This document shows, in pieces, positions 8,169-16,054 of a DNA stretch of 64,000 nt; within the stretch, counting starts at the first letter, position 1, and each line of letters starts with the position of its first letter. Source of the DNA: Streptomyces sp. APSN-46.1 (lineage in GTDB: Bacteria; Actinomycetota; Actinomycetes; Streptomycetales; Streptomycetaceae); the NCBI RefSeq assembly GCF_022815725.1, contig NZ_JALGRF010000002.1:1172644-1236643 (forward strand), given 5' to 3'. The position numbers and the translations under genes were made by a program. The notes under the pieces were generated by a model, which saw only the letters and a program-made list of their open reading frames with translations, was not told the origin of the DNA and did no database searches.

Positions 8169-9052
8169 CCGTCACCACCACGTCCACCACATCCACTACG
8201 TCCACCGCGAAGCGGCGCAACGGGCGGAAGCAGAAGTCCAAGTCCAAGCTCGGCTGGAACCTCCTCGGTCTGCTGGTCTTCGCCACCGTGGGCTTCCCGG
8301 TCTACTGGATGCTCAACACGGCGTTCAAGCCGGCCAAGGACGCGATCGACCCGAACCCGCAGTTCTTCCCGCGCACCTTCACGCTGGACAATTTCCGCCG
8401 CGCGCTGGAGATCTCCGACTTCTGGGGCCCGGTCGGGCGAAGCATGATCGTCTCGCTCGTCGTGGTCACCATCGGCATCGCCGTCGGCATGCTGGCCGCC
8501 CTGGCCATCTCCCGCTTCGCCTTCCGCGGCCGCAAGATCGTGATCGTCGGCATCCTGGCCGTCCAGATGGTCCCGCTCGTCGCGATGATCATCCCGGTCT
8601 TCCTGCTGCTCAACGACCTCGGCCAGTACGACAAGCTCACCGGCCTGATCATCACGTACCTGACCTTCATCCTCCCCTTCACGGTGTGGACGCTGCGCGG
8701 CTTCATCGTCAACATCCCGAAGGAGCTGGAGGAGGCCGCCCAGGTCGACGGCTGCACCCCGACCGGCGCCTTCCTGCGCGTGGTCTTCCCGCTGCTCGCC
8801 CCCGGCATGGTCGCCACCTCCGTCTACGGCTTCATCCAGGCGTGGAACGAGTACCTCTACGCCCTGATGCTGATGAGCCAGCAGAACCAGACGGCCACCG
8901 TCTGGCTCGGCAACTTCACCACCAAGAACGGCACCGAGTTCGCGCCGATGATGGCCGGCTCCACGATGATGGCGATCCCGATCGTCATCCTCTTCCTCAT
9001 CGTCCAGCGCAAGATGGCCGCGGGCCTCACCGCCGGCGCCGTGAAGGGATGA
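8165..9052 (+). CDS. dasC: Chitosugar ABC transporter permease DasC
   Basis: A 295-residue MalG-type permease. Its EAA motif reads ELEEAAQVDGCTPTGAFLRV near residues 187-206. The N-terminus is Thr/Ser-rich (repeats of TST) followed by a Lys/Arg block, so it is cytoplasmic. It is translationally coupled to dasB by a 4-nt overlap and followed after 7 bp by the GH3 gene, completing a transport and hydrolysis unit. Confidence 0.94.
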   Translation: MTVTTTSTTSTTSTAKRRNGRKQKSKSKLGWNLLGLLVFATVGFPVYWMLNTAFKPAKDAIDPNPQFFPRTFTLDNFRRALEISDFWGPVGRSMIVSLVVVTIGIAVGMLAALAISRFAFRGRKIVIVGILAVQMVPLVAMIIPVFLLLNDLGQYDKLTGLIITYLTFILPFTVWTLRGFIVNIPKELEEAAQVDGCTPTGAFLRVVFPLLAPGMVATSVYGFIQAWNEYLYALMLMSQQNQTATVWLGNFTTKNGTEFAPMMAGSTMMAIPIVILFLIVQRKMAAGLTAGAVKG

Positions 9053-9059
9053 CGCCGCC

Positions 9060-10553
9060 ATGACCGTCCTCGCGCACCGCACCGACACCGTCACCCGCGA
9101 CGCCCTCGCGGTCCTCCAGCCCGGCTTCGAGGGCACCACCGCCCCGGCCTGGCTGCTCCGCCTGATCGGCGAGGGCCTCACCTCCGTCGGCCTGTTCGGC
9201 CGGAACATCACCTCGCCCGGGCAGCTCGCCGCGCTCACCGCGCGGCTGCGCGCCGAGCGGGACGACGTCCTCGTGGCCATCGACGAGGAGGGCGGCGACG
9301 TCACGCGCCTGGAGGTGCGGGACGGCTCGTCCTTTCCCGGAAACCTGGCCCTCGGCGCCGTCGACGACACCGGCCTGACGCGGGACGTCGCCCACGAGCT
9401 GGGCCGGCGCCTCGCCGCGTGCGGGGTCAACTTCAACTGGGCCCCGTCCGCCGACGTCAACTCCAACCCCGACAACCCGGTCATCGGCGTGCGGTCCTTC
9501 GGCGCCGACACCCACCTCGCCGCCCGGCACACCGCCGCGTACGTCGAGGGCCTCCAGGCCGCCGGCGTCGCCGCCTGCACCAAGCACTTCCCGGGCCACG
9601 GCGACACCAACGTCGACTCGCACCACGCGCTGCCGCGCATCGACGTGGACCTGGACACGCTGGTGGCGCGTGAACTCGTACCGTTCAGGGCCGCGATCGA
9701 GGCCGGTACGAAGGCCGTCATGAGCGCGCACATCCTGGTGCCCTCCCTCGACCCGACCCGGCCGGCCACGCTCAGCCCGCAGATCCTGACCGGACTGCTG
9801 CGCAAGGAGCTCGGCTACGAGGGCCTGATCGTCACCGACGGCATGGAGATGAACGCCATCGCCGGGACGTACGGCATCGAGCGCGGCTCGGTACTGGCCC
9901 TGGCGGCCGGCGCCGACGCCATCTGCGTCGGCGGCGGGCTCGCCGACGAGGACACCGTGCTCCGGCTGCGGGACGCCCTGGTCGCGGCCGTACGTGAGGG
10001 CACGCTCCCGCAGGAGCGGCTCGCCGACGCCGCCGCGCGGGTACGCGCCCTGGCCGAATGGACCCGGCGGTCCCGGGCGGCCGTCGCCGCGCCGGGCGCC
10101 GCACCGGAGGGGAGCGGGCCCGGCATCGGCCTGACGGCGGCCCGCCGGGCCCTGGTCATCACCGGGCGGGCGAACCGGATCTCCGCCCCCTACGTCGCCA
10201 CCCTCGCGCCCGTCGCGAACATCGCGGTGGGCGACGAGACCCCGTGGGGTGTCGCCGGGGCGCTCGCCGCGCTGGTACCGGGGACCGGGGCAGGGGTGTA
10301 CCCGGAGGGCACTTCGGCCGGGGACATCCTCGCGGCGGCGGGCGGTCGTACCGTCGTCGCGGTGGTCCGGGACGCGCACCGGCACCCGTGGATGACCGAG
10401 GCCCTGGACGCGCTGGTCGCCGCGCGGCCCGACACGGTCGTGGTCGAGATGGGCCTGCCGCGGGCCGAGCCGCGGGGGGCGCTGCACATCGCGACGCACG
10501 GTGCGGCGCGCGTGTGCGGGCTCGCTGCCGCTGAGGTCATCGCGGGGGCGTAG
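9060..10553 (+). CDS. dasD: GH3 family beta-N-acetylhexosaminidase of the das operon
   Basis: A 497-residue glycoside hydrolase family 3 enzyme expected to cleave GlcNAc from imported chitooligosaccharides. Visible motifs are the NagZ-type KHFPGHGDTNVDSHHALP block (residues 175-192, with the Asp-His acid/base pair D186/H188) and the nucleophile D260 in VTDGMEMNA. There is no signal peptide, so it is cytosolic, consistent with action on internalised substrate. A C-terminal domain of about 130 residues follows the TIM barrel. It follows dasC by 7 bp. The gene symbol follows synteny with S. coelicolor. Confidence 0.88.
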   Translation: MTVLAHRTDTVTRDALAVLQPGFEGTTAPAWLLRLIGEGLTSVGLFGRNITSPGQLAALTARLRAERDDVLVAIDEEGGDVTRLEVRDGSSFPGNLALGAVDDTGLTRDVAHELGRRLAACGVNFNWAPSADVNSNPDNPVIGVRSFGADTHLAARHTAAYVEGLQAAGVAACTKHFPGHGDTNVDSHHALPRIDVDLDTLVARELVPFRAAIEAGTKAVMSAHILVPSLDPTRPATLSPQILTGLLRKELGYEGLIVTDGMEMNAIAGTYGIERGSVLALAAGADAICVGGGLADEDTVLRLRDALVAAVREGTLPQERLADAAARVRALAEWTRRSRAAVAAPGAAPEGSGPGIGLTAARRALVITGRANRISAPYVATLAPVANIAVGDETPWGVAGALAALVPGTGAGVYPEGTSAGDILAAAGGRTVVAVVRDAHRHPWMTEALDALVAARPDTVVVEMGLPRAEPRGALHIATHGAARVCGLAAAEVIAGA

Positions 10554-10575
10554 CGGGCCCCCGCGGCCCGGCCAC

Positions 10576-10860
10576 TGGGGCTCCGCCCCAGACCCCGCGC
10601 CTCAAACGCCGGCGAGGCTGAAATTGCCCCCCGGGCAATCCAGCCGCGCCAGGCGTACGGCATCAGCCGAATCAAGCCCCGCCGTTCGCCGGCGAGGCCG
10701 GAATTGCCCTGCGGGCAGTCCAGCCGCACTTGGCGGACGGCATCAGCCGAATCCGGCCCCGCCGTTCGCCGGCGAGGCTGAAATTGCCCTGCGGCAGTCC
10801 AGCCGCGCCGGGCGGACGGCGTCAGCCGAATCAAGCCCCGCCGGCGATTGAGGCGCGGGT
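10576..10860. repeat. Dispersed intergenic repeat with three internal 80-bp tandem copies
   Basis: Units beginning cgccggcg start at 10607, 10687 and 10767 (80-bp period), with a final partial start at 10839. Each carries the phrases attgccctgcggg and cagccgaatc. The block is closed by inverted ends: ccgcgcctcaaacgccggcg on the left and its complement with one mismatch on the right (10839-10858). The left 39 bp (10576-10614) recur exactly at 57692-57730 and in part, inverted, at 63893-63921. It fills the gap between the convergent GH3 and nagB genes and may help terminate both. Confidence 0.85.
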
Positions 10861-10962
10861 CCGGGCAGCGCCCGGGAAGCCACGCGCAGCGGCACCCGTG
10901 CCCGCACCGCGAAGGGCCGGGCCCCGACAGGAGCCCGGCCCTTCGCGGTCGTACGGGTACGG

Positions 10963-11748
10963 CTACAGGCCCTGCCAGGAGGGCTTGTTGGCGTAGGTGT
11001 CGCGGAAGTAGTCCGCGAGCTTCAGCTTCGAGGCGGCGGCCTCGTCCACGAGGACGGTGGCGTGGCGGTGGAGCTGGAGCGCGGAGGCCGGGACCAGCGC
11101 GGACAACGGGCCCTCGACTGTCTGCGCGACGGCCTCGGCCTTGCCCTCGCCGGTGGCGAGGAGGACCAGGTGGCGGGCGTCGAGGATGGTGCCGATGCCC
11201 TGGGTGATGACGTGGTGCGGGACCTGGTCGATGTCGTCGTCGAAGAAACGGGCGTTGTCGACGCGGGTCTGCCGCGTCAGCGTCTTGATGCGGGTGCGGG
11301 AGGCGAGGGAGGAACAGGGCTCGTTGAAGCCGATGTGGCCGTCGGTGCCGATGCCGAGGAGCTGGAGGTCCACGCCGCCGGCGGCGGCGAGAGCCCGGTC
11401 GTACGCCTCGCAGGCCGCCTGGACGTCCTCGGCGGAGCCGTCGGGCCCCATGAAGGAGGCCTCGGGCAGCCCGAGCGGCTCGACGACCTCGCGCAGGACG
11501 ACGGAGCGGTAGGACTCGGGATGCCCGGGCGGCAGGCCGACGTACTCGTCGAGCTGGCAGACGCGGGCCCGGGAGGCGTCGACCTCGCCGGCCTGGACCT
11601 TGGCGGCGAGCGCCTCGTAGACGGGCAGCGGGGTAGAGCCGGTCGCCACGCCGAGCAGGGCGTCGGGCTTGCGGCGGACCAGGGCGGCCATGGCCTCCGC
11701 GATGAGCTCGCCGCCTGCCTTGGCGTCCGGGACGATGACAACTTCCAC
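10963..11748 (-). CDS. nagB: Glucosamine-6-phosphate deaminase
   Basis: A 261-residue NagB that converts glucosamine-6-phosphate to fructose-6-phosphate and ammonia, feeding aminosugars into glycolysis and consuming the DasR effector. Motifs are TGSTPLPVYEAL, the LDEYVGL block (D67), and GIGTDGHIGFNEP with D136, H138 and E143. A dre site lies 29-44 bp upstream, so it belongs to the DasR regulon. It converges with the das operon across the repeat region. Confidence 0.96.
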   Translation of the reverse strand: MEVVIVPDAKAGGELIAEAMAALVRRKPDALLGVATGSTPLPVYEALAAKVQAGEVDASRARVCQLDEYVGLPPGHPESYRSVVLREVVEPLGLPEASFMGPDGSAEDVQAACEAYDRALAAAGGVDLQLLGIGTDGHIGFNEPCSSLASRTRIKTLTRQTRVDNARFFDDDIDQVPHHVITQGIGTILDARHLVLLATGEGKAEAVAQTVEGPLSALVPASALQLHRHATVLVDEAAASKLKLADYFRDTYANKPSWQGL

Positions 11749-11776
11749 GCGGGGCCTGCCGATCTGGAGAGTGGCG

Positions 11777-11792
11777 TATGGTATAGACCAAT
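11777..11792. promoter_or_regulatory. DasR operator (dre) at nagB
   Basis: The sequence tatggtatagaccaat matches the dre core TGGTnTAGACCA and lies 29 bp from the nagB ATG. Confidence 0.85.
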
Positions 11793-12001
11793 CTAGCAGA
11801 GCCGACCCGCCTCCGGCCGAACTCCGCCCCTCTCCATGGTGACCCCGCGACCCTCCCCCCGGACCTCCCGACGAAGCCCCGCGCCCGCGCCTCCGCCCCG
11901 GCGGTAGCCCCCCAGCCTGCGGGCCCGAGCCCCCGTCCCGGGTCCGGCCCCCGGCCTCCGGCCCCGGCCGGGCAGGGTCGGGGCGGCTGGGCCGGGGGCT
12001 A

Positions 12002-12760
12002 GAGGAGTGCCAGTTGGAGGCCGCCCGTGGCGGAGAGGTGTTGGCCCGTCACCCAGCGGGAGTCCGGTGAGGCCAGGAAGGCCACCACGTCCGCGACCTC
12101 CTCCACCGCGCCGACCCGGCCGAAGACCGAGCGGGACGACGCGTGCGCCCGGGCCCCGGGATCGGCCAGCCAGGCCGCGTTCAGGTCGGTCTCCGTGATG
12201 CCGGGGCCCACCGAGTTCACCGTGATCCCCCGCGGCGCGAGCTCGGCGGCCAGTGACACCGTCAGCGCGTTCACCGCGCCCTTCGCCGTGATCGTGGCGA
12301 GGATCGCCGGCAGCGCGATGTCCGGGGTACCGGTGACGTTCACGATCCGGCCCCCGTCCCGCAGCCGCGCCAGCCCGTGCTTGATCACGAAGAACGGGGC
12401 CTTGGCGTTCAGCGCGTGGACCCGGTCGTACGTCTCCTCGTCCGTCTCCGCGATGCCCGCGAACGCCGCCGCGCCCGCGTTGTTCACCAGGATGTCCACC
12501 CCCTCCGTGGCGAGCGGCGCGGCCTCGTACGCCGCCCACAGCGCCTCCGCGTCCCCCGGAACCCCCAGCTCCGCCCCGACCGCGAACGCCCGGCCCCCGG
12601 CCGCCTCGATCCCCGCCACGGTCTCCTTCGCCGCCGCCTCGTTCCGCCCGTAGTGCACGGCCACCAGCGCCCCGTCCCGCGCCAGCCGCTGCGCGACCGC
12701 CCGCCCGATACCCCGGCTGCCGCCCGTGACCAGCGCCGTCTTCCCCTTGAGCACGCCCAT
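12002..12760 (-). CDS. Short-chain dehydrogenase/reductase with atypical active site
   Basis: A 252-253-residue classical SDR Rossmann protein: cofactor loop TGGSRGIG (residues 12-19), NNAG (93-96), and C-terminal GQHLSATGG. The catalytic motif is degenerate: where YxxxK is expected the sequence is TITAK, so the tyrosine is Thr156 while Lys160 remains, and the catalytic Ser position is Thr143. Activity as a normal oxidoreductase is therefore doubtful. It is divergent from a TetR gene, with a shared palindrome between them, so it is the probable target of that regulator. Substrate is unknown. Confidence 0.85.
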
Positions 12761-12818
12761 GACGCGCCCCCCTTCAGTAATTAATCGCTAGTGGTCGCTA
12801 CAGAAAGGACCGTATCAG

Positions 12819-12842
12819 ATTCCATAGCGTCCGCTATAGAAT
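12819..12842. promoter_or_regulatory. 24-bp palindrome, probable TetR operator
   Basis: attccatagcgtccgctata plus gaat reads as an inverted repeat (ATTC-n-ATAGCG-nn-CGCTAT-n-GAAT). It lies directly before the TetR start and in the divergent promoter region with the SDR gene, so it can control both. Confidence 0.75.
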
Positions 12843-12848
12843 GAGCGC

Positions 12849-13442
12849 ATGGTGACCGGACAGCGCGGCAGGCCCCGCTCCTTCGACCGCGACGCCGCCC
12901 TCGACAAGGCCATGCGCGCCTTCTGGGAGCGCGGCTACGAAGCGACCTCGATCTCCGACCTCACCAGGGAGCTCGGGATCGGCGCACCCAGCCTCTACGC
13001 GGCGTTCGGGGACAAGCGGAAGCTCTTCGACGAGGTCGTGGTGGTGTACGGCAGCCGGTACGGGGACTTCGCGGCCCTCGCGCTCGCGGAGGAGCCCACC
13101 GCCCGCGCCGCCGTGGAGCGCATCCTGCGCGAGGCCGCCGAGGTCTACACCGACCCGGCCCACCCGCCGGGCTGCCTCGTGATCAGCGCGGGCATCAACA
13201 CCACGTCGGAGGAGGTGGCGGAGGCCCTGCGCGAGCGGCGCAACGCCAACCTCGCCATGTTCGAGAGCCGTATCCGGGCCGACATCGCGGCCGGCGTGCT
13301 GCCCGCCGACACCGACGCGCGCGCCCTGGCCCGCTACGCGGGGGCCGTGCTTCAGGGGATGTCCCAGCAGTCGCGCGACGGCGCGACACGGGAGGAGCTG
13401 GAAGCCGTCGCGGAGCTGGCCCTGCTCTCCTGGCCCGCGTGA
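12849..13442 (+). CDS. TetR/AcrR family transcriptional regulator
   Basis: A 197-residue regulator with N-terminal HTH (ALDKAMRAFWERGYEATSIS, then GIGAPSLYAAFGDKRKLF) and a C-terminal ligand domain with the GCLVISAG segment seen in the TetR_C subgroup. It is divergent from the SDR gene and starts 7 bp after the palindrome it probably binds, so autoregulation is likely. GTG at 12852 is an alternative start. The inducer is unknown. Confidence 0.87.
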   Translation: MVTGQRGRPRSFDRDAALDKAMRAFWERGYEATSISDLTRELGIGAPSLYAAFGDKRKLFDEVVVVYGSRYGDFAALALAEEPTARAAVERILREAAEVYTDPAHPPGCLVISAGINTTSEEVAEALRERRNANLAMFESRIRADIAAGVLPADTDARALARYAGAVLQGMSQQSRDGATREELEAVAELALLSWPA

Positions 13443-13461
13443 GTGCACTAGTGAGCTGGTT

Positions 13462-13503
13462 CCGCCCCGAAAATTCCGCCCCGAAAATTCCGCCCCAGAA
13501 ATT
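13462..13503 (+). repeat. Three 14-bp tandem repeats
   Basis: ccgccccgaaaatt occurs twice in a row (13462-13475, 13476-13489), followed by the variant ccgccccagaaatt (13490-13503). It lies 20 bp after the TetR stop. No function is evident. Confidence 0.8.
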
Positions 13504-13513
13504 CCTCTGGGCC

Positions 13514-13552
13514 ACGGTGCCAGGACGGGACCCTCAGCCCGTCCGGCACCGT
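13514..13552 (+). terminator. Hairpin after the TetR gene
   Basis: acggtgcc-a-ggacggg pairs with cccgtcc-ggcaccgt around a 7-nt loop. No T-run follows. It probably ends the TetR transcript. Confidence 0.65.
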
Positions 13553-13687
13553 AGCCCGGAGTACTTACGGCCGGCGGGTGTGCGGTTCCCGGCGGCCGGT
13601 TGGGAGGTGTGCCTGCGCGGTCAGGGCAGAGCGCGAGGCTTACCTCGATCCGTCCTCCTGTGCGGGGAGGGCGGAAGCATAAGCGAT

Positions 13688-13703
13688 TCTGGACTAGACC
13701 AAT
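13688..13703. promoter_or_regulatory. DasR-operator-like site upstream of the sensor kinase
   Basis: The sequence tctggactagaccaat matches the dre consensus ACTGGTCTAGACCACT at 13 of 16 positions by eye, including CTAGACCA. It lies 137 bp upstream of the kinase start. The rest of the interval 13553-13839 holds no gene that I can recognise. Confidence 0.55.
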
Positions 13704-13839
13704 CTGTTCTGTCCATCCAATGACAAGGCCTTCGTTGCCGTCACTTCCTCCAACAGTACGCGGGATCCGGTCATCCTGGATACTCCTGAGTAGTCGCCGT
13801 GGGGAAAGTCATGGCCCGTACCCGGGGTACGCTCGCCAC

Positions 13840-15318
13840 GTGCCCTCCATGAACGACCTCGTACGCCAGCACACCGCTCTCAGTGAAACCGACCTGGAGT
13901 GGCTCCACCTGCTGGTCTCGGAGTGGCAGCTGCTCTCCGACCTCTCCTTCGCCGACCTCGTGCTGTGGGTGCCCACCCTCGACGGCACCCGGTACGTCTC
14001 GGTCGCGCAGATGCGCCCGAACACCGGTCCGACCTCGTACCAGGACGACATGGTCGGCCACCTGGTCCCGCGCGGCCGCCGTCCGCTGCTCGACGCCGCC
14101 CTAGACGAGGGCCGGATCGTGCGCGAGGGAGACCCGGAGTGGCGCGAGGAGGTGCCGGTCCGCGTCGAGTCGATCCCCGTCCGCCGCGAGGGGCGGGTCC
14201 TCGGCGTGATCGCGCGCAACACCAACCTGCTCACTGTGCGTACACCGAGCCGACTGGAGCTGACCTACCTCCAGTCCGCCTCCGACCTGGCCCAGATGAT
14301 CGCCGCGGGATCGTTCCCCTACCCCGGCCAGCAGGTGGACATGGACGCCTCCCCGCGCGTCGGCGACGGCCTCATCCGCCTCGACGCCGACGGCGTGGTG
14401 ACGTACGCGTCCCCGAACGCGCTCTCGGCCTACCACCGCCTCGGCCTCGCCGCCGACCTGGTCGGCCAGCACCTGGGCACCACCACCGCCGAACTCGCCC
14501 CCTCCCGGGGCCCCGTCGACGAGGCGCTCGTCAAGCTCGCCAGCGGCTGGGCTCCCCGGGAGACCGAGGTCGAGGGCAACGGCGGGGTCATCCAGCTGCG
14601 CGCCATCCCCCTCAAGCCCAAGGGCACCCGGATCGGCTCCCTCGTACTCTGCCGCGACGTCACGGAACTGCGGCGTCGCGAACGTGAATTGATCACGAAG
14701 GACGCGACCATCCGGGAGATCCACCACCGGGTGAAGAACAACCTCCAGACCGTGGCGGCGCTGTTGCGCCTACAGGCCCGGCGAATGGATTCTCCTCAGG
14801 GCCGCGAGGCGCTCAACGAGGCGGTGCGCCGCGTCGGTTCGATCGCGATCGTGCATGAGACGCTCTCTCAGAACCTGGACGAGCGGGTCGAGTTCGACGA
14901 GATCGCCGACCGCGTGATCGCGATGGTCGCGGAGATCTCGCCGGGCAAGGTGGACTGCCGGCGCCTCGGCCGCTTCGGGATCCTGGACGCGGAGGTCGCC
15001 ACTCCGCTGTCGATGGTGCTGACCGAGATCCTGCAGAACGCGCTGGAACACGCCTTCACCCAGGGCGAGGGCGGCACCGTGCAGGTCTCCGCGAGCCGCT
15101 CCGGCGCCGGTCGCGCGGACGCGCGGCTGCTGATCACGATCCTCGACGACGGCTCGGGTCTGCCCGAGGGATTCGACCCGCAGCGGGCCGGCAACCTCGG
15201 GTTGCAGATCGTACGGACCCTCGTCGAGGGAGAGCTCGGCGGAACGTTCGACATGGTCCGGATGGAGCCGCGCGGCACCAAGGTCGTCCTCGACATCCCG
15301 GCCAGCCCGCAGAAGTAG
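13840..15318 (+). CDS. PdtaS-like sensor histidine kinase (GAF-PAS-HisKA_2-HATPase)
   Basis: A 492-residue soluble histidine kinase. The N-terminal third (to about residue 150) is GAF-like, followed by a PAS domain (GLIRLDADGVVTYASPNALS), then the HisKA_2 dimerisation helix EIHHRVKNNLQTVAALLRLQ with the phosphoacceptor at H295/H296. The HATPase domain shows TEILQNALEHAF, DDGSGLP and GNLGLQIVRTL. No membrane segment is visible. The architecture matches mycobacterial PdtaS and the conserved Streptomyces orthologue next to wblE. GTG 13840 or ATG 13849 may start it. Cognate regulator (PdtaR-like, ANTAR) is not in the window. A dre-like site upstream suggests a link to aminosugar status (inference). 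Confidence 0.88.
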   Translation: MPSMNDLVRQHTALSETDLEWLHLLVSEWQLLSDLSFADLVLWVPTLDGTRYVSVAQMRPNTGPTSYQDDMVGHLVPRGRRPLLDAALDEGRIVREGDPEWREEVPVRVESIPVRREGRVLGVIARNTNLLTVRTPSRLELTYLQSASDLAQMIAAGSFPYPGQQVDMDASPRVGDGLIRLDADGVVTYASPNALSAYHRLGLAADLVGQHLGTTTAELAPSRGPVDEALVKLASGWAPRETEVEGNGGVIQLRAIPLKPKGTRIGSLVLCRDVTELRRRERELITKDATIREIHHRVKNNLQTVAALLRLQARRMDSPQGREALNEAVRRVGSIAIVHETLSQNLDERVEFDEIADRVIAMVAEISPGKVDCRRLGRFGILDAEVATPLSMVLTEILQNALEHAFTQGEGGTVQVSASRSGAGRADARLLITILDDGSGLPEGFDPQRAGNLGLQIVRTLVEGELGGTFDMVRMEPRGTKVVLDIPASPQK

Positions 15319-15378
15319 CCGGCGCGCCGATCACCCAGGGTGATCGGGGGGTCCACAGGGCGGCGGCCCGGACAGCAC

Positions 15379-15413
15379 TGAGCCCCGGACCGAAGTTTCC
15401 GGTCCGGGGCTCA
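15379..15413. terminator. Bidirectional hairpin between kinase and wblE
   Basis: tgagccccggaccg pairs with cggtccggggctca around a short loop, located between the convergent kinase and wblE genes. Confidence 0.85.
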
Positions 15414-15477
15414 AGAGCACGTTGCTGAGCGCTTATATGGGTACTACGCGCTGCGGCTCGAGGCTCGAAAGTCGATG

Positions 15478-15735
15478 TCAGGCGGTGGCGTTACGCGCCC
15501 GATTGCGAGCGGCGCGGCGCTTCATGGCGCGGCGCTCGTCCTCGCTGAGGCCGCCCCAGACGCCGGAATCCTGGCCGGACTCGAGCGCCCACTGCAGGCA
15601 CTGCTCCATGACGGGGCAACGGCGGCAGACGGCCTTGGCTTCCTCGATCTGCAGCAGCGCAGGACCGGTGTTGCCGATGGGGAAGAAGAGTTCCGGGTCT
15701 TCCTCACGACAAACGGCGTTGTGACGCCAGTCCAT
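15478..15735 (-). CDS. wblE: WhiB-like Fe-S transcription factor WblE
   Basis: An 85-residue WhiB family protein that should bind a 4Fe-4S cluster and act with the housekeeping sigma factor. Four cysteines are in place: AVC (C9), and the CRRCPVMEQC block (C37, C40, C46). The turn motif GVWGG and a basic C-terminus (RRAMKRRAARNRARN) follow. The ATG at 15735 gives the normal family length; an upstream in-frame start adds 19 non-conserved residues. Position between the kinase and the diacylglycerol kinase matches wblE of S. coelicolor. Confidence 0.94.
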   Translation of the reverse strand: MDWRHNAVCREEDPELFFPIGNTGPALLQIEEAKAVCRRCPVMEQCLQWALESGQDSGVWGGLSEDERRAMKRRAARNRARNATA

Positions 15736-16054
15736 GGCTGCTCCATCTCCTTGTATTGCGGGCAAGTTGCTTGTGAATGTGAACGCTTTCACGAATCCCC
15801 CCGTGAGGGAAGGGCCGACGCCCAGGTTCGCTGGTGCGGTCCGTGATTCGTGGTGGGGTTCTGGCGGTCTTGGTGGGTGCCGGTTCTGCGGGCTGTCCCG
15901 ATCGCCATGTAGAGATTCGCAAACCTCGGACGGGGATACAACCCCTTCCGGAAAGTTTTTTTTGATTCGTCGGTGTCTAGTAGGTCACAGCCCTACTTCC
16001 TAGGGGTGGACCAGCGTGTAAACGTTCGAGTGAAAGGCCTTTGGACCCTTCCAC
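15736..16054. other. Intergenic region upstream of wblE
   Basis: About 320 bp without a convincing gene. It holds the wblE promoter region, an unusual run of T at about 15957-15962 (aaagttttttttgattc) and a locally AT-richer stretch to about 16040. No operator could be named. Confidence 0.5.

Noticed and set aside
11793..12539. Minus-strand frame overlapping the SDR gene and its downstream gap
   Set aside because: Gly/Arg-rich composition without motifs; overlaps a clear SDR in another frame.
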